Origin: Sphingobium sp. 15-1
Lineage (GTDB): Bacteria > Pseudomonadota > Alphaproteobacteria > Sphingomonadales > Sphingomonadaceae
DNA: 64,000 nucleotides
NCBI RefSeq assembly: GCF_013375535.1
Contig: NZ_JABXJG010000001.1
Location: 1,178,001-1,242,000, forward strand
Direction of reading: 5' to 3'
How positions within the stretch are numbered: position 1 is the first letter of the stretch; each line of letters starts with the position of its first letter. The position numbers and the translations under genes are program-made. Below, in pieces: positions 10,525 through 18,990 of this stretch. The notes beneath the pieces are model-generated. The model saw nothing but the letters and a program-made list of their open reading frames with translations. It did no database searches and was not told where the DNA came from.

Positions 10525-11910
10525 TTACCGCCCGCCCGTCCTCTGCACCGCGCCCTTATGCGCGCCGACGCCGCTGCCGCCGCGCCGGCGACGGAAGTTC
10601 TTCTTCGCGGGCTGGCCGGCTTCACCATCGGGGCGGTGTGCCCGCTCGGCATTGCCGCGCGGCTGCTTCTGCTGGTCCTGATAGCGGCGCTGACCATCGG
10701 CGCGCTTGGCCTTCTGCTCCGGCGTCTGCTCGCGGCCTTTGCGCGGCGGGGCCGCCTTGGGCATGTTCCGCACCGCCTCGACGAAATTCTCCGGCAGAGG
10801 CACGATCTCCAGCTTCACCTTGGCCGTCCGCTCGATCGCTTTCAGATAGGGCCGCTCGTCGTCCGCCACGAAGCTGATCGCGATCCCTTCCGCCCCGGCG
10901 CGGGCCGTGCGGCCGATGCGATGGACATATTGCTCGGGCACATTGGGCAGCTCGAAATTGATGACATGGGACACACCCGAAACGTCGATCCCGCGCGCCG
11001 CGATGTCGGTTGCGACCAGAAGCTTCACTTGGCCATGGCGGAAAGCCTGCAAGGCGGTGGTCCGCTGCGCCTGGCTTTTGTTGCCATGGATGGCGACGGC
11101 CTGAATTCCCGCCCCTTCCAGAAAGCGCACGACGCGGTCCGCGCCATGTTTCGTACGCGTGAAGATCAGTGCGCGGTCGATTTCCTCGCTCCTGACCGTC
11201 AGGTTGAGCAGCGCCTGCTTCTCCATCTGATTAACGAAGGTCGCCTGCTGACGCACCCGCTCCGCCGTGGTCGACTGCGGCGCGACGCTGACCTTTACCG
11301 GATCGCGAAGGAACTGCGCGGCCAGCGCCTCGATCTCACCCGGCATGGTGGCGGAGAAGAACAGGTTCTGCCGTTCCTTGGGCAGCAGCTTGGCGATGCG
11401 CTTCAAGGGATGGATGAAGCCCATGTCCATCATCTGGTCGGCTTCATCCAGGACGAAAATCTCGGTATCCTTGATGGTAAAAGCCCGCTGGTCGATCAGG
11501 TCGAGCAGACGGCCCGGCGTCGCGACGACGATATCGACGCCCCGGCCCAGTGCGCGGATCTGCTTGTTGATCGGCACGCCGCCGAACACGACCTCCACTG
11601 ACAGCTTCATGAAGCGGCCATAGTCGCGGAAGCTCTGCGCGATCTGCGCCGCCAGCTCACGCGTGGGCGAGAGCACCAGCATCCGGCAACCCTGAAGCGG
11701 TGTCGGTTTGGGGTTGCGGGCGAAATGGTCAAGGCTCGGCAGCGCGAAGGCCGCCGTCTTGCCGGTGCCGGTCTGGGCGATGCCGCACAGATCCTTGCCC
11801 TTCAGCAAAACGGGAATGGCCTGCGCCTGGATGGGGGTGGGCAAAGCATATTTCTTGGCGGCGAGCGCCTTCAGGATCGGCTCGGCAAGGCCAAGGTCGG
11901 TAAATTGCAT
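10525..11910 (-). CDS. rhlE: DEAD-box ATP-dependent RNA helicase, RhlE type
   Basis: An RNA-unwinding enzyme involved in ribosome assembly and RNA turnover, 461 aa. All core motifs are visible: Q motif (LPTPIQAQAI, residues 23-32), motif I AQTGTGKT (45-52), motif II DEAD (155-158), motif III SAT, and motif VI HRIGRTARAG. The last ~80 residues are a basic, low-complexity tail (KGREQTPEQKAKRADGQRRY, ending in RRRRGGSGVGAHKG) of the kind that anchors RhlE-group helicases to RNA. Transcribed alone, with a terminator behind it. Confidence 0.95.
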   Translation of the reverse strand: MQFTDLGLAEPILKALAAKKYALPTPIQAQAIPVLLKGKDLCGIAQTGTGKTAAFALPSLDHFARNPKPTPLQGCRMLVLSPTRELAAQIAQSFRDYGRFMKLSVEVVFGGVPINKQIRALGRGVDIVVATPGRLLDLIDQRAFTIKDTEIFVLDEADQMMDMGFIHPLKRIAKLLPKERQNLFFSATMPGEIEALAAQFLRDPVKVSVAPQSTTAERVRQQATFVNQMEKQALLNLTVRSEEIDRALIFTRTKHGADRVVRFLEGAGIQAVAIHGNKSQAQRTTALQAFRHGQVKLLVATDIAARGIDVSGVSHVINFELPNVPEQYVHRIGRTARAGAEGIAISFVADDERPYLKAIERTAKVKLEIVPLPENFVEAVRNMPKAAPPRKGREQTPEQKAKRADGQRRYQDQQKQPRGNAERAHRPDGEAGQPAKKNFRRRRGGSGVGAHKGAVQRTGGR

Positions 11911-12158
11911 GGATGATAACTCACAAGTCGGCCCCGGCGTCTTCCGGCAGGACCGGGACGCAAGGCGGGTTACGAAACGACCCGCGTGAAAAGGGAAGCC
12001 TCAAAGCTTGGCGCAGACTTTCATTGGCCGGCCCCGATACCTGTCCGGCCGGAGCGATCACGCTGCCAATCGCTGAAAGGGCAATGACGCCCAACTGCTG
12101 CGCTGCAGCGCATATGGCGGGAATGACAGGAAAAAGCAAGCGGCGGCTTCAAATCCTC
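11911..12158. other. Intergenic region, no gene seen
   Basis: This 248-bp gap holds the promoter region of rhlE and the 3' flank of the PNPOx-fold gene. A GGCCGG/CCGGCC inverted repeat lies near 12030-12052. I see no coding frame with a ribosome-binding site. Confidence 0.4.
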
Positions 12159-12629
12159 CTAAAGCGTCACTTCCACATGCTTGCTGCGCATCTCGTCGCG
12201 CACGTCGCCGCCGAACATCTGCCGGAACATGCCGCCCAGCGACATGTCCGCGCGCCAGATTTCCGCCCGGCCCAGATTGAAGCGGAGCATCATCAGATGC
12301 GGGTCCTGCCGTCCGCCGGGATACCAGCTCGCCACATCATGGGTCCAATAACGGTCGATCACCGCCGGGTCCGTCTCCTCGACCAGCGTGCCATCGATGC
12401 AGGCGAACAGGAAATGCCCCTTGGCGACGAACTGCGCCATCGCCGGCCCGCCAACGGCCAACCGGTTTTCCCGCGTCGTGTAGAACCAGAAACAATGGCT
12501 CGCGCCGGGATCGAGCTGCGCCGTCATCGGCATGCTATGCTCGTGCGATCCCTGCAACCCGACCATCACGAACGGGCTTTGCGCAAGCTCCGTCCAGAAA
12601 CGGTGGCGGATGTCGGCCTCATTGCTCAT
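12159..12629 (-). CDS. Pyridoxamine 5'-phosphate oxidase-fold protein (general stress protein 26-like)
   Basis: A small split-barrel flavin-binding protein of 156 aa. The family pattern is clear: an early strand (FVMVGLQGSHEHSMPMTAQL), a middle strand (HCFWFYTTRENRLA), then FLFACIDGTLVEETDPAVID and a C-terminal tryptophan region (WTHDVASWYPGG). It is closer to general stress protein 26-type proteins, which bind FMN or FAD, than to the biosynthetic PdxH. Reaction unknown. The ATG has a strong AAGGAGAG. Divergent from the nfuA-like gene, so they may share a promoter region. Confidence 0.8.
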   Translation of the reverse strand: MSNEADIRHRFWTELAQSPFVMVGLQGSHEHSMPMTAQLDPGASHCFWFYTTRENRLAVGGPAMAQFVAKGHFLFACIDGTLVEETDPAVIDRYWTHDVASWYPGGRQDPHLMMLRFNLGRAEIWRADMSLGGMFRQMFGGDVRDEMRSKHVEVTL

Positions 12630-12743
12630 CTTTTCTCTCCTTCGATCTCACGCGGGACTCAATCGACGGGGCCAAGCGAAGCTCCGGCATTCAATTTAGC
12701 ACGAAAGCTTGATCTTGCGCAGTCTTCTCTCCACATAACGCGC

Positions 12744-13316
12744 ATGTTGATCGAGACTGAAGCGACGCCCAATCCGGCCACCGTCAAGTTCATCCCCGGC
12801 CGCGTGGTCATGGGCATGGGCACCCGCGATTTCGCCACGCCGGAGGAGGCGGAAGCTTCTCCCTTGGCGTCCGCGCTATTCGGCCTGGGCGACGTGACGG
12901 GCGTGTTCTTCGGCGGCGACTTCATTTCCGTCACCATCGCGCCGGGTTCGCAATGGAGCGACGTGAAGCCCGACATTCTCGCGACCCTGCTCGAACATTT
13001 CTCCGCCAATATGCCGCTGTTCGCACCGGGATCGGCCGGCGAAATCTTCGTGCCGGACGAGGAGGAATTTGCCGACGACCCGGAAGACGCGGAAATCGTC
13101 GCGCAAATCCGCGAGCTGATCGACACCCGCGTCCGCCCCGCCGTGGCCAATGACGGCGGCGACATCATTTATCGCGGCTTCGACAAGGGCACCGTTTACC
13201 TGCGCATGCAGGGCGCCTGTTCGGGCTGCCCCTCCTCCACGGCGACGCTGAAAAACGGGATCGAACAGTTGCTCAAACATTATGTTCCTGAAGTGACCGA
13301 GGTTCGCGCCGTCTGA
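12744..13316 (+). CDS. NifU-family Fe-S cluster carrier (NfuA/Nfu1-like)
   Basis: An iron-sulfur scaffold or carrier that delivers [4Fe-4S] clusters to apoproteins, 190 aa. It has the two-domain layout of mitochondrial and alphaproteobacterial Nfu: an N-terminal Nfu_N domain beginning MLIETEATPNPATVKFIPG and a C-terminal NifU domain with the cluster cysteines in ACSGCPSS (Cys159 and Cys162). The start is the ATG at 12744; a longer frame reaches upstream but is antisense to the neighbouring gene. It heads a plus-strand housekeeping run. miaB, a Fe-S radical-SAM enzyme, lies 3.6 kb downstream. Confidence 0.93.
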   Translation: MLIETEATPNPATVKFIPGRVVMGMGTRDFATPEEAEASPLASALFGLGDVTGVFFGGDFISVTIAPGSQWSDVKPDILATLLEHFSANMPLFAPGSAGEIFVPDEEEFADDPEDAEIVAQIRELIDTRVRPAVANDGGDIIYRGFDKGTVYLRMQGACSGCPSSTATLKNGIEQLLKHYVPEVTEVRAV

Positions 13317-13404
13317 GCGGGAACGGCCAATTGGCAAATCGGTCTCGATCGACTAACCGCTGATCTACGCATCGCATCGGGCGATCGCTCTACAGGGGTT
13401 TTCT

Positions 13405-14030
13405 TTGCGCATATTGGTCATCGACACCGCGACACAGGCGCTGTCCGTGGCGCTGCTCGATGACGGCGCGCCCATCGGCCATTTCCATGAAATCGTCGAC
13501 GCGGCCATGCCGAAGCGCTGCTGCCCGCCATCGCCGCAATGCCCGACGGCGGCAAGGCCGACGCCATCGCCGTCGATGTCGGTCCCGGCAGTTTCACCGG
13601 CGTCCGCATCGGCATAGCCGCCGCCCGCGCGCTGGCGCTGGCCTGGGGCATCCCGCTTCACGGCTATGGCGCGCTGAGCCTGATCGCGGCCAAGGCGGCG
13701 GCCGGGCATAAGGGCGAGTCCCTGGCCGTCACCATCACCGGGGGTCATGGCGAGCTGTTCTGGCAGAGCTTCTCCGCTGACGGACTGACGCCGCTCACCA
13801 CCCCCGCTTCCACGCCGATCGCGACATTGGCGGAACGGCTCGACCATCCCCTGCTCTACGGCACGGGCGCCGAGGCGCTGGTGACAGCGCGGGGCCATGG
13901 CACGGCGGTCAGCCTTTATCCCGACGCCGCCGACTATCCGCTGGTCGCCGGGCTCCCGCCGCTCCCTCCCTCGCCCATTTATTGCCGCGACGCCGATGCG
14001 CGGCCGATGAGCGAGCGGATGCCGTCATGA
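13405..14030 (+). pseudogene. tsaB: tsaB, tRNA t6A synthesis protein, with an apparent one-base deletion
   Basis: TsaB is the non-catalytic partner of TsaD in making threonylcarbamoyl-adenosine (t6A) on ANN-decoding tRNAs. The first 31 codons (MRILVIDTATQALSVALLDD, continuing to HEIV) are in one frame from a TTG with AGGGG upstream. The rest, starting around AEALLPAIAAMPDGGKADAI and containing DVGPGSFTGVRIGIAAARAL, is in another frame to the stop at 14030. Inserting one G after 13498 gives ...EIVGRGHAEALLP..., the expected family sequence. No slippery heptamer is visible. Everything else about the gene looks intact, and rimI overlaps its stop codon as ATGA. A sequencing or assembly error is the simplest explanation, because the gene is essential in most bacteria. 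Confidence 0.85.
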
Positions 14031-14506
14031 CCCCCGGCCTGATCCTCGACACCTATGACGAGGGCGAACGCAATGCGGTGAGCGACGCCATGGACGTCAT
14101 GGCCCGCGCCTTCGACCCCGCCTTCGGTGAAGCCTGGACGCTGCCCCAGCTTGCCGGCGTGATGACGATGCCCGGCACCTGGTTGACCATCGCCAGGATC
14201 GACGCCGCGCCGCTGGGATTTGCCCTGGTCCGCTCGGTGCTGGACGAATGCGAGCTGCTGCTGCTGGCGGTCAGCCCGCTCTGGCGCGGCCGGGGCATTG
14301 GCGAGGCGCTGTTGCTCGACAGCCTCAGGACGGCGCGCAGGCGGGGCATTACGTCGATGAATCTGGAAGTTAGGGCGTCCAATACGGCAATAAGGCTGTA
14401 TGAAAAAGCCGGGTTCGAATATGTACACCGTCGTCCCGGTTACTATCGCGGCAATGACGGACAACTTCATGATGCGCTAAGCTTTCGTATCGACATGCTT
14501 AGATGA
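14027..14506 (+). CDS. rimI: Ribosomal-protein-alanine N-acetyltransferase (GNAT family)
   Basis: A GNAT acetyltransferase of 159 aa that in RimI's case acetylates the N-terminal alanine of ribosomal protein S18. The acetyl-CoA loop is in LAVSPLWRGRGIGEALLLDS, followed by the family-typical LEVRASNTAIRLYEKAGFEY and RRPGYYRG. The start at 14027 overlaps the tsaB stop (ATGA). tsaB-rimI adjacency is conserved widely and supports the assignment over a generic GNAT. Intact. Confidence 0.9.
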   Translation: MTPGLILDTYDEGERNAVSDAMDVMARAFDPAFGEAWTLPQLAGVMTMPGTWLTIARIDAAPLGFALVRSVLDECELLLLAVSPLWRGRGIGEALLLDSLRTARRRGITSMNLEVRASNTAIRLYEKAGFEYVHRRPGYYRGNDGQLHDALSFRIDMLR

Positions 14507-14618
14507 TTTAAATCCACTCTTGCAAAACAGAAACCATCGGTATAGCTGACCCATGCCGCTCCTGAAATGATTTTCCCTGGGCGGGTCGCATAACCAATAG
14601 CCTTCGCAAGGAAAAGAA

Positions 14619-15044
14619 ATGGAAATCGAATCAGCGCAGAGCGAATTGCTCATTACTTTGACGTCGGATATTGTCGCGGCCCATGTCTCGAACAACAGCG
14701 TCGCCGTCTCTGACGTATCTACCCTGATCCAGAATGTGCACGCCGCGCTTTCGGGTCTCACCACGCCGGCCGCCGCGCCGGAAGTGAAGCCCGAGCCCGC
14801 CGTGTCGGTCCGCTCCTCGATCAAGCCCGACTACATCATCTGCCTGGAAGACGGCAAGAAGCTCAAGATGCTGAAGCGTCACCTGATGACTCATTATCAG
14901 ATGACGCCTGATGATTATCGCGCGAAGTGGAGCCTGCCGGCCGATTATCCGATGGTCGCGCCCAATTATGCGGAACAGCGCCGCAGCCTTGCAAAGAAAA
15001 TCGGCCTCGGCACCAAGCGTCGGCGTACGCGCGCCGCCAAATAA
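14619..15044 (+). CDS. MucR/Ros family zinc-finger transcriptional regulator
   Basis: A DNA-binding regulator of 141 aa. The C-terminal Ros/MucR domain is unmistakable: YIICLEDGKKLKMLKRHLMT then HYQMTPDDYRAKW, with the zinc-binding Cys, Asp and two His residues of the prokaryotic Cys2His2-like finger, and a basic tail (GLGTKRRRTRAAK). The N-terminal third is a helical oligomerisation segment, followed by a Pro/Ala linker. MucR proteins act as H-NS-like global repressors of exopolysaccharide, motility and cell-cycle genes in alphaproteobacteria. Single gene, followed by a strong terminator. Its promoter region is noticeably AT-richer than its surroundings, which fits MucR self-regulation (inference). 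Confidence 0.93.
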   Translation: MEIESAQSELLITLTSDIVAAHVSNNSVAVSDVSTLIQNVHAALSGLTTPAAAPEVKPEPAVSVRSSIKPDYIICLEDGKKLKMLKRHLMTHYQMTPDDYRAKWSLPADYPMVAPNYAEQRRSLAKKIGLGTKRRRTRAAK

Positions 15045-15072
15045 GCCGCGACCGAAGGCAAAAGCCCATGCA

Positions 15073-15104
15073 AAGGGGTGCGCCCACAGCGCGCCCCTTT
15101 TATA
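15073..15104 (+). terminator. Rho-independent terminator after mucR
   Basis: AAAGGGGTGCGC (15073-15084) and GCGCGCCCCTTT (15090-15101) form a 12-bp stem with one T-G wobble around CCACA, followed by a T run (TTTTAT). It separates mucR from fur. Confidence 0.9.
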
Positions 15105-15164
15105 CTAGGACAAAAGCCGCTAGGCTCTTGCCGACTTACGTACATTTCAGCCAAGTGAGCCTGC

Positions 15165-15587
15165 ATGAACCGCAAGATCGACGTCGAAGCCCTTTGCCAC
15201 GAAAAGGGTCTGCGCATCACTGAACAGCGCCGCGTCATCGCCCAGGTGTTGAGCGACGCCACTGACCATCCGGATGTGGAGGAATTGCACAGGCGCTCCG
15301 CCGCGATCGATCCGGGCATTTCCATCGCCACCGTCTACCGCACCGTTCGCCTGTTCGAAGAAGCGGGCATATTGGATCGGCATGATTTCGGTGACGGCCG
15401 CGCCCGTTACGAGGCGGCGCCCGAATCCCATCACGACCATCTGATCGATGTCGAGACCGGCAATGTCATCGAATTCGTCGATCCCGAGCTGGAGCAGCTT
15501 CAAAAGCAGATCGCGGAAAAGCTGGGTTTCCGTCTGGTCGACCATCGGATGGAACTGTACGGCGTCGCGCTCGACCGCAAGAACTGA
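15165..15587 (+). CDS. fur: Fur family transcriptional regulator (Fur/Mur type)
   Basis: A metal-responsive repressor of 140 aa. The winged-helix domain includes GLRITEQRRVIAQVL and ISIATVYRTVRLFEEAGIL (recognition helix). The regulatory site HHDHLIDVETGNVIEF follows. The two C-terminal CxxC pairs that bind structural zinc in enterobacterial Fur are absent (the first is replaced by D-x-x-T), as is usual for alphaproteobacterial Fur/Mur, which may sense Mn as well as Fe. It heads a tightly packed run: plsC follows after six bases. Confidence 0.9.
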   Translation: MNRKIDVEALCHEKGLRITEQRRVIAQVLSDATDHPDVEELHRRSAAIDPGISIATVYRTVRLFEEAGILDRHDFGDGRARYEAAPESHHDHLIDVETGNVIEFVDPELEQLQKQIAEKLGFRLVDHRMELYGVALDRKN

Positions 15588-15593
15588 AGCCGC

Positions 15594-16364
15594 TTGACCC
15601 GGCTCCGCCGCATGGTTCGGCGCTGGACGCGCATCGGGGCGCTCGGCGCCAGCCTGCTGCTATGCCTTCCGCTGCATTTGCTATGGAGCGCCGCCGGGCG
15701 GCATTCGCCCTGGCCGCGCCGCTTCCTGGCCATGGCGGCGCGATCCGTCGGCGCGCGCATGCGGATCGAGGGGCACCCCTTCCACGGCGACAGCTTCATC
15801 ATCGCCAACCACGTCAGTTGGGTCGATATATTGGCCCTTGGCGGCGCAACCGGATCGGCCTTCGTCGCGCATGACGGCATAGCCGGCTGGCCGATCATCG
15901 GCTGGCTCGCCGCGCAGAACAACACATTGTTCGTCGCCCGCAACCGGCGCGGCGCGCTTTCATCGCAGCTTGACGCCTTGCGCGCCGCCCTTGCCGGGCA
16001 TCAGCCGATCGCGTTGTTTCCGGAAGGCACGACCAGCGACGGCAGCGGCCTGCTGCCCTTCAAGCCATCCCTGCTTGCGGTACTCCTGCCGCCTCCCCGC
16101 TCCGTTCGGATTCAGCCGGTCCATATCGACTATGGCGCGGCCACCGCCGAAATCAGTTGGCATAGCGACGAACCGGCGGGCGCAAACGTCAAAAGATTGC
16201 TCGAACGCCAGGGCCGGCTTGACGTCACCCTGCGCTTTCTGGAGCCTTTCGACCCGGCAATCTGCCCGGATCGCAAGCTTTTGGCGATGATGACGCAGGA
16301 AAGAATCGCCGCCAGCATTACAGAGCACCTGCCGCCTTTTACTTGCGGCGCACCCCTTGTATAG
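15594..16364 (+). CDS. plsC: 1-acyl-sn-glycerol-3-phosphate acyltransferase
   Basis: Acylates lysophosphatidic acid to phosphatidic acid at the inner membrane, 256 aa. Motif I NHVSWVD supplies the catalytic His and Asp. The glycerophosphate-binding motif FPEGTTSDGSGLLPFK and the valine/proline-rich segment near VRIQPVHIDYG are in place. One N-terminal membrane helix (GALGASLLLCLPLHLLWSA). The start could be TTG at 15594 or ATG at 15612; the latter is six codons in and equally plausible. Likely co-transcribed with fur and miaB. Confidence 0.92.
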   Translation: MTRLRRMVRRWTRIGALGASLLLCLPLHLLWSAAGRHSPWPRRFLAMAARSVGARMRIEGHPFHGDSFIIANHVSWVDILALGGATGSAFVAHDGIAGWPIIGWLAAQNNTLFVARNRRGALSSQLDALRAALAGHQPIALFPEGTTSDGSGLLPFKPSLLAVLLPPPRSVRIQPVHIDYGAATAEISWHSDEPAGANVKRLLERQGRLDVTLRFLEPFDPAICPDRKLLAMMTQERIAASITEHLPPFTCGAPLV

Positions 16365-16373
16365 CTGGACCGC

Positions 16374-17723
16374 ATGAATCGGTACGACGCCCCAAAGACT
16401 CCAGCGACATTCCACGTCAAATCCTTCGGCTGCCAGATGAACGTCTATGATGGCGAGCGCATGGCCGAGATGCTGGGCGAGCGCGGCATGACCGCCGCGG
16501 CCGACGGCGCCGAGGCCGATCTGGTCATCCTCAACACCTGCCACATTCGCGAAAAGGCGGTGGACAAGGTTTATTCCGACATCGGCCGCATGACCCGCGA
16601 GGATGGCAGCCGCCCGATGATCGCCGTCGCCGGCTGCGTCGCGCAGGCCGAGGGCGGGGAAATCCAGCGCCGCGCCCGCAATGTCGACATCGTCGTCGGC
16701 CCGCAGGCCTATCACCGGCTGCCGGACCTGATCGACAAGGCCGGTCGCGGCGAGGCGGCGGTCGACACCGACATGCCGCTGGCGTCGAAATTCGCCGCCC
16801 TGCCCGGCCGCACCAAACAGGCGCGGCCCACGGCTTTCCTGACGATCATGGAAGGCTGCGACAAATTCTGCACCTATTGCGTGGTGCCCTATACGCGCGG
16901 CGCGGAAATCAGCCGGAGCTGGTCCGCCATCCTCGATGAAGCCAAGGCGCTGGTCGACGGCGGCGTTCGGGAGATCACCCTGTTGGGCCAGAACGTCAAT
17001 GCCTGGACCGGAGAGGACGGCAAGGGCCGGATGCAGGGCATGGACGGCCTGGTCCGCGAACTGGCGAAGATCGATGCCCTCAAGCGCATCCGCTACACCA
17101 CCAGCCATCCCAACGACATGAGCGACGGCCTGATCGCCGCCCATGGCGACGAACCCAAGCTGATGCCCTTCCTCCATCTGCCGGTGCAGTCGGGCAACGA
17201 CCGCATCCTGAAGGCGATGAACCGCAGCCACAGCGCCGACAGCTATCTGCGCATCATCGAGCGGGTTCGCGAGGCTCGTCCCGATATAGCGCTGTCGGGG
17301 GATTTCATCGTCGGCTTCCCCGGCGAGACCGACGCCGACTTCGAAGATACTCTGAAGATCGTCGAGCAAGTGCGTTATGCGCAATGCTATTCTTTCAAAT
17401 ATAGCTCGCGCCCCGGCACCCCGGCGGCCGACATGGACGGCCAGATCCCGGCGGAGGTGATGGACGAACGCCTCGCCCGCCTGCAGGCGCTGATCAACCG
17501 CCATCAGGCCGAATTCAACGGCGCCACCGTCGGCCGCCGCACCGACATCTTGCTGGAGCGCAAGGGCCGCCACTCCGGCCAGCTCATCGGCAAGACGCCA
17601 TGGCTCCAATCCGTCCACGTCACCGCGCCGGAACTTTCGATCGGTGCCATGGTGGAAGTCGACATCATCAGCGCCGGTCCGAACAGTCTGGCCGGCGAAC
17701 CCAGCAGGAGGAAGGCCGCTTGA
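16374..17723 (+). CDS. miaB: tRNA (N6-isopentenyladenosine(37)-C2)-methylthiotransferase
   Basis: A radical-SAM methylthiotransferase that converts i6A37 to ms2i6A37 in tRNAs reading UNN codons. At 449 aa it has the full three-domain layout: an N-terminal auxiliary [4Fe-4S] domain with Cys20, Cys56 and Cys88, the radical-SAM motif CDKFCTYC (Cys162, Cys166, Cys169), and a C-terminal TRAM domain (RRTDILLERKGRHSGQLIGK onwards). The start has no strong ribosome-binding site, but it aligns with the family N-terminus (FHVKSFGCQMNVYDGERM). miaB-phoH-ybeY-corC is a conserved order in Gram-negative bacteria. Confidence 0.97.
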   Translation: MNRYDAPKTPATFHVKSFGCQMNVYDGERMAEMLGERGMTAAADGAEADLVILNTCHIREKAVDKVYSDIGRMTREDGSRPMIAVAGCVAQAEGGEIQRRARNVDIVVGPQAYHRLPDLIDKAGRGEAAVDTDMPLASKFAALPGRTKQARPTAFLTIMEGCDKFCTYCVVPYTRGAEISRSWSAILDEAKALVDGGVREITLLGQNVNAWTGEDGKGRMQGMDGLVRELAKIDALKRIRYTTSHPNDMSDGLIAAHGDEPKLMPFLHLPVQSGNDRILKAMNRSHSADSYLRIIERVREARPDIALSGDFIVGFPGETDADFEDTLKIVEQVRYAQCYSFKYSSRPGTPAADMDGQIPAEVMDERLARLQALINRHQAEFNGATVGRRTDILLERKGRHSGQLIGKTPWLQSVHVTAPELSIGAMVEVDIISAGPNSLAGEPSRRKAA

Positions 17724-17738
17724 ACCAACTCAAAGTCG

Positions 17739-17821
17739 TTCCCGCGAAGGCGGGAACCCATCTCCCAACCTGTCCACCAGGCGCAAACGACAGGAGATGG
17801 ATACCCGCCTACGCGGGTATG
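17739..17821. repeat. Intergenic palindromic repeat (two facing hairpins)
   Basis: Two hairpins, GTTCCCGC-GAAG-GCGGGAAC (17739-17758) and ATACCCGC-CTAC-GCGGGTAT (17802-17821), enclose an inner inverted pair CCATCTCC/GGAGATGG. It sits inside the miaB-phoH run. Layout resembles the elements at 27111, 34006 and 50291. Confidence 0.85.
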
Positions 17822-17845
17822 ACTAAAGAGATGGGAGGCTGCTGA

Positions 17846-18850
17846 ATGTCGAAGAAACCGAACCAGAACCATCGCACCGACGTCGCTGAACGCGCGCGCC
17901 TGGAAGTGATTTTCGACCGCCCGCACCTGCTGGGCGCGCTCTTCGGGCAATATGACCAGAATCTGGTCGCCATCGAAAACCGCCTGGGCGTCTATATCGC
18001 GGCGCGCGGCAACAAGCTCCAGATCGAGGGCGAGGCCGAAGCCGCTGCCCGCGCCCGCGACGTGATGACCGGGCTCTATAACCGCATCGTCGCCGGGCAG
18101 GAAATCGACGCGGGCGCGGTCGAGGCGGTCATCGCCATGTCCGCCGAACCGACACTGGACGGCATCATCCGCCATGACGTGGCCGAACCGCCCAAGGTGA
18201 TGATCCGCACGCGCAAGAAGACGATCGTGCCGCGTTCCGCGACGCAGGTGACATACATGGAAGCGCTCACCCGCAACGACATCATCTTCGCGCTTGGCCC
18301 GGCAGGCACCGGCAAGACCTACCTCGCCGTCGCGCAGGCGGTGAGCCAGCTCATCACCGGCAGCGTCGACCGCCTGATCCTGTCCCGTCCCGCCGTCGAA
18401 GCGGGCGAGCGCCTGGGTTTCCTGCCCGGCGACATGAAGGAGAAGGTCGACCCCTATCTCCGCCCGATCTACGACGCGCTCTACGACACGCTCCCCGCAG
18501 AGCAGGTCGAACGCCGCATCGCGTCCGGCGAGATCGAGATCGCGCCCCTCGCCTTCATGCGCGGTCGCACCCTGTCCAACGCCTTCATCGTGCTGGACGA
18601 GGCGCAGAACACCACCATCGCGCAGATGAAGATGTTCCTGACCCGCTTCGGTGAAGGCAGCCGCATGGTCATCTGCGGCGACCCGCGTCAGGTCGATCTG
18701 CCGCAGCCGGGCATTTCCGGTCTGGCCGACGCGGTGACGCGCCTTGAAGGCGTGGATGGCATCTCCGTCGTGCCTTTCGGCATCAGCGACGTGGTCCGCC
18801 ATCCGGTCGTGGGCCGCATCGTCCAGGCTTATGAAGGCCCGGATGCCTGA
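17846..18850 (+). CDS. PhoH family ATPase (YbeZ)
   Basis: A cytoplasmic ATPase of 334 aa that works with the endoribonuclease YbeY in ribosome and RNA quality control. An N-terminal KH-like segment (about residues 15-85) precedes the PhoH domain with Walker A GPAGTGKT (151-158) and Walker B FIVLDEAQN, followed by TRFGEGSRMVICGDPRQVDL. Start has GGGAGG upstream. Intact. The next gene is ybeY, separated by a repeat. Confidence 0.94.
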   Translation: MSKKPNQNHRTDVAERARLEVIFDRPHLLGALFGQYDQNLVAIENRLGVYIAARGNKLQIEGEAEAAARARDVMTGLYNRIVAGQEIDAGAVEAVIAMSAEPTLDGIIRHDVAEPPKVMIRTRKKTIVPRSATQVTYMEALTRNDIIFALGPAGTGKTYLAVAQAVSQLITGSVDRLILSRPAVEAGERLGFLPGDMKEKVDPYLRPIYDALYDTLPAEQVERRIASGEIEIAPLAFMRGRTLSNAFIVLDEAQNTTIAQMKMFLTRFGEGSRMVICGDPRQVDLPQPGISGLADAVTRLEGVDGISVVPFGISDVVRHPVVGRIVQAYEGPDA

Positions 18851-18867
18851 GATGCACGCCCAACCAC

Positions 18868-18980
18868 CGTTCGTTTCGAGCCCTTCGACTTCCTGCCAAG
18901 GCAGGCGCTCAGGACAGGCCAAGGGCGAGAAACGATGTGTCAGCCCTCACCATGTCTCGACTGCGCTCGACACGAACGGA
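18868..18980. repeat. Intergenic inverted repeat (TTCGAG family)
   Basis: The left end CCGTTCGTTTCGAG (18868-18881) recurs at the right end as its complement around CTCGACACGAACGG (18967-18980), with one mismatch. The interior holds further hairpins (CCTGCCAAGGCAGG at 18892-18905). The ends match the element at 52531-52602. It ends ten bases before the ybeY start, so it lies in the ybeY mRNA leader. Confidence 0.85.
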
Positions 18981-18990
18981 ATTCTTGAAG

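Noticed and set aside
12029..12060. GGCCGG/CCGGCC inverted repeat as a terminator or operator near 12030
   Set aside because: The stem is short (six pairs) with no T run and no divergent gene pair; it is too weak to call.
13405..14030. Programmed ribosomal frameshifting in tsaB
   Set aside because: No slippery heptamer, internal Shine-Dalgarno or pseudoknot is visible near 13498, and a one-G deletion explains the shift more simply. Not fully excluded.
15165..15587. Reading the Fur-family gene as a broken Fur because it lacks the CxxC pairs
   Set aside because: Alphaproteobacterial Fur/Mur proteins often lack these cysteines; the domain and length are otherwise intact.
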